Source: Flemingiibacterium sp045579105 (lineage in GTDB: Bacteria > Bacillota > Clostridia > Oscillospirales > CAG-272). From it: DNA of 26,270 nucleotides. Where the stretch lies: the NCBI GenBank assembly GCA_045579105.1, contig JAZNLM010000047.1, forward strand, positions 1 through 26,270, written 5' to 3'. Under the pieces are notes generated by a model. The model was given only the letters and a program-made list of their open reading frames with translations, made no database searches and was not told the origin of the DNA. Below, piece by piece: positions 1-7,625 of this stretch. Each line of letters starts with the position of its first letter. The first letter of the stretch is position 1. Made by a program: the position numbers and the translations under genes.

Positions 1-19
1 ACCAAGGCAAGATAAATAT

Positions 20-54
20 AAATCGGTTCACCAAAAGGTGAGCCGATTTTTTCT
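20..54 (+). terminator. Rho-independent terminator of a convergent gene beyond the left edge
   Basis: A 13-bp stem (20-32 paired with 37-49, one G.T pair) closes a 4-nt AAAA loop and is followed on the plus strand by a run of T (46-52). The T tract lies on the plus side, so it would stop transcription arriving from the left, implying a plus-strand gene outside the window that converges on leuS. On the minus strand the stem is followed only by a weak T-rich stretch, so a backup role for leuS is possible but less likely. Confidence 0.7.
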
Positions 55-61
55 GTATACA

Positions 62-93
62 AAAATATCCCCCGAAGGGTTGCCTTCGGGGGA
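62..93 (-). terminator. Rho-independent terminator after leuS
   Basis: An 11-bp GC-rich stem (68-78 with 83-93, tetraloop at 79-82) starts 8 nt after the leuS stop codon and is followed on the minus strand by ATTTTTG. On the plus strand the same hairpin is followed by CCTATTTTT, so it may work in both directions. It marks the 3' end of the long minus-strand operon. Confidence 0.85.
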
Positions 94-100
94 CCTATTT

Positions 101-2503
101 TTATCTTACAACAATGTTGACAATCTTGCCGGGAACGCTGATTTCCTTAACAATAGTCTTACCCTCAAGGTACTGTGCCATACGCTCGTCAGCCTTGACG
201 AGTGTAATCGCATCCTCCTTCGAGGTGTCAGCCGGAATTTCCTTTGTAAACTTAAGCTTTCCGCTTACCTGAACCGCAATCTCAACTGTGGAGTCGACGG
301 TCTTCGCTTCGTCCCACTCGGGCCACGCCGCAAGGGCACAAAGTCCCTTGCCCGCGAGCATTTCCCATATTTCCTCACAGAGGTGAGGCGCAAACGGGCA
401 AAGCAGGCGCACGAATACGCTCAGCTCGTCACGGGTGAGCGATCCGCATTCGTAAATCTCGTTGATAAGGCTCATAAGTGTTGCGATAGCCGTGTTGAAC
501 TTCATTTCCTCGATATCGGTGGAAACCTTCTTCACAGTCTTGTGGAAAGACGTTTCAAGCTTCGCGGTAACACCATCGCCGCTTATCATATCTGCAAGAC
601 CGGCAACTCTGTCAAGGAAACGCTTACATCCGCGAACGGAGTCCTCGTTCCACGGTGCCGCGGATGCGTAGTCACCCATAAAGAGAATATAAACGCGAAG
701 CACGTCAGCGCCGAACTTGTCAACAACCTCATTGGGGTCAACAACGTTGCCCTTGGACTTGGACATCTTATCGCCGTCCGGGCCGAGAATAAGTCCTTGC
801 GCGGTACGCTTTGCATAAGGCTCGTCAACCGGAACTTCACCTATATCGTAAAGGAAGCGGTGCCAGAAGCGCGAGTAGATGAGGTGACGGGTAACGTGCT
901 CCATACCTCCGTTGTACCAGTCAACGGGAAGCCAGTAATCAAGCGCTTCCTTGGATGCAAACGCCTCTGTGTTGTGAGGGTCGCAGTAGCGCAGGAAATA
1001 CCATGATGAACCTGCCCACTGGGGCATGGTATCGGTTTCCCGCTTTGCGGGTTTGCCGCACTTAGGACAAGTGCAGTTCACAAAAGAATCTATCTTCGCA
1101 AGCGGAGATTCGCCGCCCTCACCGGGTGCAAAATTCTCCATATTGGGAAGTCGCAGCGGAAGCTCCTCGTAAGGAACTCCGACCATTCCGCAATGTTCGC
1201 AGTGTACTATCGGAATAGGCTCACCCCAATAACGCTGACGGTTGAACGCCCAGTCCTTCATCTTGTACTGTACGCCCTTTTCGCCAACGCCCTTTTCTGC
1301 AAGATACTCAAGCATCTTCGAAATTGCTTCCTTCTTGGTTGCAATGCCGTTAAGGAACTCGGAGTTGACCATCTCGCCGTCGCCAGTGTAAGCTTCTTTG
1401 GAGATGTCGCCGCCTTTGATTACTTCGATTATGTCAATGCCGAACTTCTTTGCGAAGTCGTAGTCACGCTCATCGTGGGCGGGAACAGCCATTATAGCGC
1501 CCGTGCCGTAGCCCATCATTACGTAGTCGGAAATGTATATCGGAATTTCCTTGCCGTTCGCGGGATTTATAGCGGAAAGTCCCTCGATGCGAACGCCGGT
1601 CTTGTCCTTAACGAGCTGTGTACGCTCAAATTCGGTCTTCTTCGCGCACTCGCCTTTATATGACTCAAGTGCGTCCATATTTGTGATTTTGTCCGCATAC
1701 TTTTCAATGATCGGATGCTCGGGCGCGATAACCATAAAGGTTACGCCGAACATCGTATCGGGACGGGTTGTGTAAATGCGAAGGCTGTCATCGGTGCCGG
1801 CAATAGCAAAGTTTGCAAACGCACCTTCTGAACGGCCAATCCAGTTTTCCTGCTGAAGCTTTACGTTGGGAAGGTAATCAACCTTGTCAAGTCCCTGAAG
1901 GAGCTTGTCTGCGTATTCGGTGATGCGCAGATACCAAACGTCCTTGGACTTCTGAATGATGTCGCTGTGGCAGATGTCACACTTACCGCCCTGTGAGTCC
2001 TCGTTGGAGAGGACGACTTTACAGCTCGGGCAGTAGTTAACAAGCGTGGTTGCGCGGAACACCAGTCCTGCGTCGAACATTTTGCGGAATATCCACTGCG
2101 TCCACTTATAGTAGTCTTCCTCGGTGGTGTCAACAACTCTGTCCCAATCGAACGAGAAGCCCACACGCTTAAGCTGCGAAGTAAACTTTGCGATATTGTT
2201 GTCAGTTACCTGACGGGGGTGAATACCCGTTTTAATAGCGTAGTTTTCGGTAGGCAGACCGTACGCGTCAAAGCCTATTGGGAAAAGGACGTTGTAGCCC
2301 TGCATTCTTCTCTTGCGCGATACTACTTCAAGTCCGGAATACGCCTTGATGTGTCCAACGTGCATACCTGCGCCCGACGGATACGGAAACTCAACTAGTC
2401 CGTAAAACTTCGGCTTGGAACGGTCCTCGACTGCCTTGAAAACGCCCTCGGCGTCCCACTTGTCCTGCCATTTCTTTTCAATGGCACTAAAATCGTACTT
2501 CAT
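101..2503 (-). CDS. leuS: Leucyl-tRNA synthetase
   Basis: Cytoplasmic class I aminoacyl-tRNA synthetase that charges tRNA-Leu with leucine using ATP. At 800 aa it has the usual bacterial length. The HIGH-type signature is HVGH at residues 48-51, with the preceding FPYPSGAGM typical of LeuRS. A zinc-knuckle stretch (YCPSC then CDICH) lies near residues 160-180. The CP1 editing domain carries TTRPDTMFGVTF with its conserved threonine-rich entrance. KMSKS is intact at 579-583, followed by the anticodon-binding region and the small C-terminal tRNA-binding domain. The ATG at 2503 has AGAGG upstream. It is the last gene of the operon, 34 nt after rsfS; there is no room for a T-box leader directly in front of it, so any leucine-responsive control would have to act elsewhere. 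Identity is certain from the motifs. Confidence 0.98.
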   Translation of the reverse strand: MKYDFSAIEKKWQDKWDAEGVFKAVEDRSKPKFYGLVEFPYPSGAGMHVGHIKAYSGLEVVSRKRRMQGYNVLFPIGFDAYGLPTENYAIKTGIHPRQVTDNNIAKFTSQLKRVGFSFDWDRVVDTTEEDYYKWTQWIFRKMFDAGLVFRATTLVNYCPSCKVVLSNEDSQGGKCDICHSDIIQKSKDVWYLRITEYADKLLQGLDKVDYLPNVKLQQENWIGRSEGAFANFAIAGTDDSLRIYTTRPDTMFGVTFMVIAPEHPIIEKYADKITNMDALESYKGECAKKTEFERTQLVKDKTGVRIEGLSAINPANGKEIPIYISDYVMMGYGTGAIMAVPAHDERDYDFAKKFGIDIIEVIKGGDISKEAYTGDGEMVNSEFLNGIATKKEAISKMLEYLAEKGVGEKGVQYKMKDWAFNRQRYWGEPIPIVHCEHCGMVGVPYEELPLRLPNMENFAPGEGGESPLAKIDSFVNCTCPKCGKPAKRETDTMPQWAGSSWYFLRYCDPHNTEAFASKEALDYWLPVDWYNGGMEHVTRHLIYSRFWHRFLYDIGEVPVDEPYAKRTAQGLILGPDGDKMSKSKGNVVDPNEVVDKFGADVLRVYILFMGDYASAAPWNEDSVRGCKRFLDRVAGLADMISGDGVTAKLETSFHKTVKKVSTDIEEMKFNTAIATLMSLINEIYECGSLTRDELSVFVRLLCPFAPHLCEEIWEMLAGKGLCALAAWPEWDEAKTVDSTVEIAVQVSGKLKFTKEIPADTSKEDAITLVKADERMAQYLEGKTIVKEISVPGKIVNIVVR

Positions 2504-2537
2504 CAGATAAAACCTCTTTATATATAAATTGTTTTTA

Positions 2538-2951
2538 TTACGGAATTAAAATATCGGAGATGTCAACGCTCTCTCCCTCGCTCCAGAGTTTTTCTAGCTT
2601 GTAGAATTCTCGGCTGTCGCGGTTCATTACATGCACCATAACGCAGCCAAAGTCAATAACTATCCATTCGCCCTCGGAGTAGCCGTCCATATGGTACGGA
2701 GTAACGCCGCAAAGGCCGAGCTTATATTCAGCCTCGCCTGCAAGCGCCTTGATGTTGGTATTCGACGTACCGCCGCAGATTACAAAGTAGTCCGCCACGA
2801 TAGTTTTGTCCGACACGTGAAGCAGCTTTATATCGCGTCCCTTCTTCATATCGAGCACACGCACAAGAGTCTTTGCAATCTCAAGCGACTCGGCGTTTGT
2901 TAAATCGGGGTGATTTTCAGGAGTTATAAAATCCAGATTTTTGTTGTCCAT
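2538..2951 (-). CDS. rsfS: Ribosomal silencing factor RsfS (Iojap/YbeB family)
   Basis: RsfS binds ribosomal protein uL14 on the large subunit and blocks subunit joining, lowering translation in stationary phase or starvation. The 137-aa protein shows the family pattern: DYFVICGGTS near residues 54-63, then GEWIVIDFG and MVHVMNRDSREFYKLEKLW in the C-terminal half, matching the usual W-hhDhG...hHhF...R.FY.LE.LW block. The first 20 or so residues are a non-conserved extension relative to the shortest family members. It sits between the LCP gene (19 nt) and leuS (34 nt). The order nadD-yqeK-LCP-rsfS-leuS is a familiar Clostridia arrangement, which supports the call. Confidence 0.95.
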   Translation of the reverse strand: MDNKNLDFITPENHPDLTNAESLEIAKTLVRVLDMKKGRDIKLLHVSDKTIVADYFVICGGTSNTNIKALAGEAEYKLGLCGVTPYHMDGYSEGEWIVIDFGCVMVHVMNRDSREFYKLEKLWSEGESVDISDILIP

Positions 2952-2970
2952 ATAGAATCCTCTCTAAATA

Positions 2971-4155
2971 TCAGTTCATCGGAATAACTATTCCGCTGCT
3001 GTCTATATCGTCTGCATGCTCAACCTTAATATCAGTCGGCTCTGCAAAATATATATTCGCAAACACGCTGTAATCCTCGTCGGTGAAAGCGTGCACTACA
3101 TCGAACATCTCATCAGTAACAGGTTTGTCGTAAACATTGAAATACTCGTTTATAACCGTAAGCGTGTCGGCACGGTGCATAATATAGTACCACGCACCCG
3201 TACTTGACGAACGTGCATCGCTTCCGGGAAGCGTCATCATCGATATGTTTTCCATATTAACGGAAAGCAGTTCCTTTGCGTAAATAACAATGTCCGCAAA
3301 CGACACGTTTGTAGTAACGTATTTAAAAAGCTGGTCCACAAGCGTCGGAACGGTCGTTACCGTTAAATTGTTTTTGAGCTGTTTAAACAGTGCTGTCAAA
3401 AATATCTTTTGCGCGTTAACGCGTCCGATATCTCCCTGTACGAACCCGGATCTGAAGCGAACGAACATTTCCGCTTCGGCACCGTTGAGCACACGTGGTC
3501 CCTTGAGAAGTTCGATGTGTAAATCCTGATACGGATCATGGTATACCATATCAAACGGAACATCCATATAAACTCCGCCGATAGCGTCGATTATATTGCG
3601 AAATCCCTCGAGATTAACAATAGCGTAACCGTCAATCTGTACACAAAGATTTTTTTCAAGGCTTTCCACCGTCCCCCTCATTCCTTCACGCATAAGTGCT
3701 TCGGACGACAGCGATGAGTCATTATTGTAAGCCTCTTGACGCTTTAGCTTCATCATCGTGTTTATTCTGCCGCGTACTCCGTCAGTCTCGATGTACGTGT
3801 CACGCGGTATCTGTAAAACGTTGATGCTTCCCTCTCTCATATTGAAGTTTATAAGCATCATAACATCAGTATTCCACGCATCCTTGTCACGGCCTGCCAC
3901 AAGGAAGTTGACCGATTCCGTGTCGCGGATATACACGTCGTCCGACGGCTCATCATCTCCCGTATTCGCGGGATTATCCGGCCCCTCAACAAAGGGAGGT
4001 CCATCTGTGTCAAGCGAAGGACGATATGTGCGAAGGAAAGTAATGGCACCGGCAACAATAGCAAGTAGTACCGCTAAAAGTGCAAACAGTACTATACATA
4101 AAACTGTAAGCCGTTTCTTTTTATTGGGACGTCTTTTATACTGCTGTGTATTCAT
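2971..4155 (-). CDS. LCP (LytR-CpsA-Psr) family cell wall polymer ligase
   Basis: LCP proteins are membrane-anchored phosphotransferases that move undecaprenyl-linked glycopolymers (teichoic acid or capsule) onto peptidoglycan. This 394-aa protein has a basic cytoplasmic start (KRRPNKKKR), one transmembrane segment at about residues 16-40, then an acidic Pro/Asp-rich linker. The LCP domain begins near residue 80 with VNFLVAGRD, followed by TDVMMLINF, the IPRDTY motif (R118, D119), DAIGGV, the LNGAEAEMFVRFR segment and GDIGRVNAQK. These include the arginines and aspartates that bind the lipid pyrophosphate in solved LCP structures. The downstream region is less conserved. It lies 74 nt after yqeK with no visible terminator. 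Which polymer it attaches cannot be told from sequence. Confidence 0.93.
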   Translation of the reverse strand: MNTQQYKRRPNKKKRLTVLCIVLFALLAVLLAIVAGAITFLRTYRPSLDTDGPPFVEGPDNPANTGDDEPSDDVYIRDTESVNFLVAGRDKDAWNTDVMMLINFNMREGSINVLQIPRDTYIETDGVRGRINTMMKLKRQEAYNNDSSLSSEALMREGMRGTVESLEKNLCVQIDGYAIVNLEGFRNIIDAIGGVYMDVPFDMVYHDPYQDLHIELLKGPRVLNGAEAEMFVRFRSGFVQGDIGRVNAQKIFLTALFKQLKNNLTVTTVPTLVDQLFKYVTTNVSFADIVIYAKELLSVNMENISMMTLPGSDARSSSTGAWYYIMHRADTLTVINEYFNVYDKPVTDEMFDVVHAFTDEDYSVFANIYFAEPTDIKVEHADDIDSSGIVIPMN

Positions 4156-4229
4156 AAAAACACCATCGCGCCGCTATTTCAAACGCGTCCTTTCCCGCCC
4201 GAACGGACGTAATATATATGGAAAAGCTG

Positions 4230-4868
4230 TTAAGCCTGTATCTTTTTTCTACTTCTCAAAATAAAGCTGTTTCTTGCCGAAACCGTGTCAAGGTGTATCG
4301 GCTGTTTTTCCTCGCAAAGCTCGTGTATTGTCATATCGAGCGCCATTATCATCGTTTGCGTAAGATGTGCCGTCTTATCCACTTCGCCCACAGCTCCGCT
4401 CCAGAAAAATTTGCGAAGCTCAACACACGACGGGAACGTACGCGTGTCCTCGATATAATCAGCGAGGAACAAAAGCTCTTCACCAAGCGTCATATCGGCG
4501 CGCCCCGTGGTGTGCCATCTGACTGAGGATAGTATCTCCTCGTCGGCAAACTCGGCAAAATCACGATTTATAATAGCCGGTGCAGTACGCGAATGAAATA
4601 TCTTAGGAGTAAGAATTTCCTCAGGCATATATATTATACCAAACTCCTCGCACAATTGCAACTGTTTTTGGAGAGAAAGCTCCTTTGTTATATCGTGAAG
4701 CAGTGCCGCCGCGCGAAGGGTATATTCTTTGTCAGGAGCGTACACCTCACACAGTCTTTTTATCTCGCGTTCAACCGCAAGTGTGTGTGAAAGCCGCCGT
4801 CCGCTCATGTATGAGGAAATTTTCTGCCGAAGCGAGTCAAGAGCGCGCTCGTTATCGTGATTTATCAT
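4230..4868 (-). CDS. yqeK: YqeK-type HD-domain hydrolase (diadenosine tetraphosphatase)
   Basis: YqeK proteins are HD-superfamily enzymes; characterised members split Ap4A symmetrically to two ADP. The 212-aa protein carries the metal-binding pattern: H28 (SHTLAVE), H58-D59 in AAALLHDITKE, a later FHSRTAP histidine, the WHTTGR histidine and the ADYIEDTR aspartate near residue 140. This order matches the YqeK family. Its ATG overlaps the nadD stop codon by 4 nt (ATGA), so the two are probably translationally coupled, and the nadD-yqeK pairing is itself typical of Bacillota. Confidence 0.94.
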   Translation of the reverse strand: MINHDNERALDSLRQKISSYMSGRRLSHTLAVEREIKRLCEVYAPDKEYTLRAAALLHDITKELSLQKQLQLCEEFGIIYMPEEILTPKIFHSRTAPAIINRDFAEFADEEILSSVRWHTTGRADMTLGEELLFLADYIEDTRTFPSCVELRKFFWSGAVGEVDKTAHLTQTMIMALDMTIHELCEEKQPIHLDTVSARNSFILRSRKKIQA

Positions 4869-5485
4869 CTGTAAAGATCCTTTTCTTTAATATACTCCAA
4901 AACTCCATCGGGTACAAGTCCCGACACGCTTTTTCCCTCTGCGATACGCCCTCTTATCTCAGTTGAGGACACTTCGGGCACTCTCGAGTTCATAAGCGTT
5001 ATACGCGCGCCGTACCGATCGCGGTACCGCGTAATTTTTTCCTGTATAGAACCGATCCCCGAATCGGCAGCACCGCGACCTACTACAGCAATATGCGCAA
5101 GCTCGAATATACGCTTTGCTCCGTGCCACCTGTCCATTGATGTAAGCTTGTCACTGCCCACAAGCATATAAAGCTCTCCAAGCGGCGCGAAATGCTCGAG
5201 CGTGTCAACGGTATAGCTACCTTCGCCGCGCGAAATCTCGAAATCGGACACGCAAATCAGTCCGTCTGTGTACGCTTCCCATTTGGAGAACGCAAGCTTG
5301 ACCATAGCAAGGCGGTCAGCAGCGGAAACACCCGAAGGTGTGTCTTTATAGTGTGTCAAAGCGTTCGGCACTATGTACAGTTTGTCGAGCTTCATCTCGC
5401 CTATAAAATCAATTGCCGCCTTAACGTGAGAATTGTGTATTGGTGAGAACGTGCCGCCGAATATGCCGATCCTTTTAGGCATCAT
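4865..5485 (-). CDS. nadD: Nicotinate-nucleotide adenylyltransferase
   Basis: NadD transfers AMP from ATP to nicotinate mononucleotide, giving deamido-NAD in the NAD biosynthesis pathway. The protein begins with the nucleotidyltransferase motif RIGIFGGTFSPIHNSH (the GGTF..IH..H signature; the second histidine motif reads HNSH rather than the common HNGH). The C-terminal EVSSTEIRGRI matches the ISSTxIR motif that binds the ATP phosphates. I start at one of two adjacent ATG codons (5485 or 5482), giving about 206 aa; an upstream in-frame start at 5545 would lie inside yhbY and add 21 residues without homology. No good Shine-Dalgarno is visible before this start, and the yhbY stop lies just upstream, so coupled translation is likely. 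Confidence 0.94.
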   Translation of the reverse strand: MMPKRIGIFGGTFSPIHNSHVKAAIDFIGEMKLDKLYIVPNALTHYKDTPSGVSAADRLAMVKLAFSKWEAYTDGLICVSDFEISRGEGSYTVDTLEHFAPLGELYMLVGSDKLTSMDRWHGAKRIFELAHIAVVGRGAADSGIGSIQEKITRYRDRYGARITLMNSRVPEVSSTEIRGRIAEGKSVSGLVPDGVLEYIKEKDLYR

Positions 5486-5486
5486 T

Positions 5487-5786
5487 TTATCTGACGAGTG
5501 AGAGATCGATCTTTTTGTGGTCCACTGATTGACGGTAAAGCACAAATCTCGTGCCTATAACCTGCACCACGTCAGCTCCGACTGCCTCAGCAATCTCTGC
5601 CGCAGCCTCTTTTGCGTTATAGTCGCAGTTGTCAAGTACTCGAAGCTTTATAAGCTCGCGCGCCTCAAGGGCGTTCGATATCTGCTCGCACATATTGTCC
5701 GAGATACCGCCCTTGCCTACCTGGAATATTGTATCATAAGACTGCGCCATACTTCTTAAATAAGCGCGCTGTTTGCTTGTTAACAT
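5487..5786 (-). CDS. yhbY: YhbY family RNA-binding protein (CRM domain)
   Basis: YhbY proteins bind pre-50S ribosomal particles through a single CRM domain. The chosen start gives 99 aa beginning MLTSKQRAYLRSMAQ, the usual start of the family; the ATG at 5786 has AAGGAGA 7-9 nt upstream. The reading frame stays open further upstream, but that part falls in an intergenic repeat and is not conserved sequence. Supporting motifs are QVGKGGI in the middle and the ELIKLRVLDNC segment, plus VVQVIGTRFVLYRQS at the end, the conserved CRM strand pattern. It is followed directly by nadD. Confidence 0.94.
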   Translation of the reverse strand: MLTSKQRAYLRSMAQSYDTIFQVGKGGISDNMCEQISNALEARELIKLRVLDNCDYNAKEAAAEIAEAVGADVVQVIGTRFVLYRQSVDHKKIDLSLVR

Positions 5787-5809
5787 AATTTTCTCCTTGG
5801 GATTGTGTA

Positions 5810-5980
5810 TAAGAGATACGCGGCTTTTTTGAAAAAAGCCTGGCAAAAAACTTTAAATTGGCTTCGCCAACTTCACCTAATCGCCTCGACTTTTGGCTAT
5901 TTACGCTCTCGGTAGCCGGGTCCCTGCATCCCGGCAACCGTTTTGCGATAAGCGTTAATAATGCCACATCTTTGGCGCTG
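5810..5980 (-). repeat. Intergenic element, copy A (upstream of yhbY)
   Basis: This 280-nt gene-free stretch between rdgB and yhbY holds a sequence that recurs, diverged, at about 11282-11460 upstream of smc. The shared core at 5922-5944 is identical over 23 bp to 11400-11422, and similarity extends on both sides. Copy A has a perfect 9-bp-arm hairpin at 5822-5840 and a second hairpin GCCGGG...CCCGGC near 5915-5935. Both copies have the same orientation relative to the gene that follows. It may be a dispersed repeat or a structured leader; no protein is encoded. Confidence 0.65.
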
Positions 5981-5995
5981 CATTAAATTCAGATT

Positions 5996-6060
5996 GCAAA
6001 CGCAACAACTTGTAGGGGGCGACGTCCCCAACGCCCCGTTTGTTGTGGTTTGGCGTTTGC
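5996..6060. repeat. 65-bp nested palindrome downstream of rdgB
   Basis: The outer arms GCAAACGC (5996-6003) and GCGTTTGC (6053-6060) are exact inverted repeats. Inside them AACAAC/GTTGT and GGGGCG/CGCCCC arms continue the symmetry around a GACGTC centre. Such GC-rich palindromes are typical of REP- or MITE-like dispersed elements. It lies 7 nt after the rdgB stop codon and could also act as a transcript-stabilising or attenuating hairpin; there is no T tract for a normal terminator. Confidence 0.55.
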
Positions 6061-6066
6061 GTGGTT

Positions 6067-6678
6067 TTAATTAGAGCCGTTTCTGTCTACGTATTCCGTG
6101 AATTTTTCCACGAATGCGCGCATTGCACGTCCTCGGTGGCTGACGGAATTTTTCTCCTCGGGTGTTAATGCTGCAAAGGTTTTATTAAGCGGCGCATAGT
6201 AGAACAGGGGATCGTATCCAAATCCGCCCTCACCGTCAGGCGCATGCAAAATCGCACCCTCGCAAGTACCCTCGACCTGAAAGTTAGTTCCGTCGGGGAA
6301 GGCGCACGTAACAACCGTACAGAATCTCGCCGTACGCTTTTCGTCGGGCACATCTTTGAGTGCCGCGAGAAGCTTTGCATTATTCGCCGTGTCTGTGCCT
6401 TCCTTGGAATATCTCGCGGAGTAAACGCCCGGCGCTCCGTCAAGTGCATCCACAGCAAGTCCTGAATCATCGGCGATACCGATATATCCGAGCTTTGCGG
6501 GCACACTCGCCTTTATAAGCGAATTGGCGGCAAAAGTATCGCCATCCTCAACAATCTCATCAAAAAATCCGATATCGTCAAGAGAGAGCACCTCTACTTT
6601 ATCTGCGAGATAAGAAAGCAAAGTCTGAAGCTCCGCAATTTTTTTGCGATTTCTCGATGCTAGTACAAGTTTTATCAT
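6067..6678 (-). CDS. rdgB: XTP/dITP diphosphatase (Ham1/RdgB family)
   Basis: House-cleaning pyrophosphatase that hydrolyses XTP, ITP and their deoxy forms to monophosphates, keeping deaminated purines out of DNA and RNA. Motifs: LASRNRKKIAEL at the start (family T/S.N..K..E), DDSGLAVDALDGAPGVYSAR at about residues 64-83, GFGYDPLFY, and SHRGRAMRAF at the C terminus. The ATG at 6678 gives 203 aa and has GGAG 6 nt upstream; TTG at 6690 and ATG at 6684 are in frame but overlap or abut that Shine-Dalgarno, so I reject them. It follows ftsY closely. Confidence 0.96.
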   Translation of the reverse strand: MIKLVLASRNRKKIAELQTLLSYLADKVEVLSLDDIGFFDEIVEDGDTFAANSLIKASVPAKLGYIGIADDSGLAVDALDGAPGVYSARYSKEGTDTANNAKLLAALKDVPDEKRTARFCTVVTCAFPDGTNFQVEGTCEGAILHAPDGEGGFGYDPLFYYAPLNKTFAALTPEEKNSVSHRGRAMRAFVEKFTEYVDRNGSN

Positions 6679-6692
6679 GTTCATCTCCAAAA

Positions 6693-7601
6693 TTACGACT
6701 CAAACAAAGCGTTTACGAAATCGTCGGCAACGAACTCCTGCATATCGTCCATCTGTTCACCAACGCCTATAAACTTAACTGGAATATCAAGCTCCTCTTT
6801 TATCGAGAACACAATACCGCCCTTGGCAGTACCGTCGAGCTTGGTTAAGATAAGTCCCGTTATATCTGCAGCATTTTTAAATTCCTTGGCCTGATTTACG
6901 GCGTTCTGTCCCGTAGTTGCATCAAGTACGAGCAAGGTTTCGCGTGCCGCGCCGGGCAGTTCACGCTCGATAACGCGGTTGATCTTTGCAAGCTCGTCCA
7001 TAAGGTTCTTCTTATTGTGAAGTCTTCCTGCCGTGTCAACGATAAGCACGTCAGCCGAGCGTTTTTTAGCCGCGCTTACAGCATCGAACACAACTGCCGC
7101 AGGATCGGAGCCCTCGGTATGCTTTATAAGCTCCACGCCGACTCTGTCCGCCCACACCGCAAGCTGGTCGATAGCCGCCGCACGGAACGTGTCTGCCGCG
7201 GCAAGTACAACGTGCCTCTCCTGCGACTTCAGACGGTTTGCAATCTTTGCAATAGACGTAGTCTTACCAACGCCGTTTACGCCGATAACGAGTATAACGC
7301 TCGGAGTTGTGTCAAGATTAAGCGGTTCACTGTGACCTATCATATCGACAAGTATCTGGGTGAGCGCCTTTCTGCAATCTTCGGGCTCGCTGATACGCTC
7401 TTCGCGTATACGCTCGCGAAGACGGTTGATTACCGCCTCGGTTGAATTAACTCCAACATCAGCCATTATTAAAATTTCTTCAAGCTCCTCAAGAAGATCC
7501 TCATCAACCTTTACAAAGCTTTTGAAAAGGTTGTCTACCTGCTTGAAAAGCGAGTTTTTGGTTTTTGCAAGACCTGCTTTAAGTCGGTCAAAAAATCCCA
7601 T
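6693..7601 (-). CDS. ftsY: Signal recognition particle receptor FtsY
   Basis: FtsY is the membrane-associated SRP GTPase that receives ribosome-nascent chain complexes from Ffh and hands them to SecYEG. The 302-aa protein is the short form without the long acidic A domain of E. coli. The N domain occupies residues 1-95; the G domain starts with the P-loop GVNGVGKT (107-114), followed by DTFRAAAIDQL, VDTAGRLHNK and LTKLDGTAKGG, in the correct order for an SRP GTPase. MGFFDRLK is a common FtsY start with a membrane-binding amphipathic helix. AAAGGA precedes the ATG. The smc-ftsY pair is widespread in Bacillota, and the SRP RNA lies in this same window. Confidence 0.97.
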   Translation of the reverse strand: MGFFDRLKAGLAKTKNSLFKQVDNLFKSFVKVDEDLLEELEEILIMADVGVNSTEAVINRLRERIREERISEPEDCRKALTQILVDMIGHSEPLNLDTTPSVILVIGVNGVGKTTSIAKIANRLKSQERHVVLAAADTFRAAAIDQLAVWADRVGVELIKHTEGSDPAAVVFDAVSAAKKRSADVLIVDTAGRLHNKKNLMDELAKINRVIERELPGAARETLLVLDATTGQNAVNQAKEFKNAADITGLILTKLDGTAKGGIVFSIKEELDIPVKFIGVGEQMDDMQEFVADDFVNALFES

Positions 7602-7625
7602 TTCGGTGTCCTTTCTGTGTATGGG

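Noticed and set aside
38..1006. A 322-codon open frame on the plus strand
   Set aside because: It lies antisense to leuS, whose motifs are certain, and its translation has no recognisable domain; it also starts inside a terminator hairpin.
2504..2537. T-box riboswitch in front of leuS
   Set aside because: Only 34 nt separate rsfS and leuS, far too short for a T-box leader, and no specifier stem or T-box sequence is present.
4156..4229. Possible hairpin or third copy of the intergenic element between yqeK and the LCP gene
   Set aside because: The 74-nt gap lacks the shared core and both hairpins, and its GC-rich part does not form a convincing stem.
5734..5967. A 77-codon minus-strand frame upstream of yhbY
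   Set aside because: It overlaps the yhbY start in another frame and is composed of intergenic repeat sequence; no conserved protein pattern.
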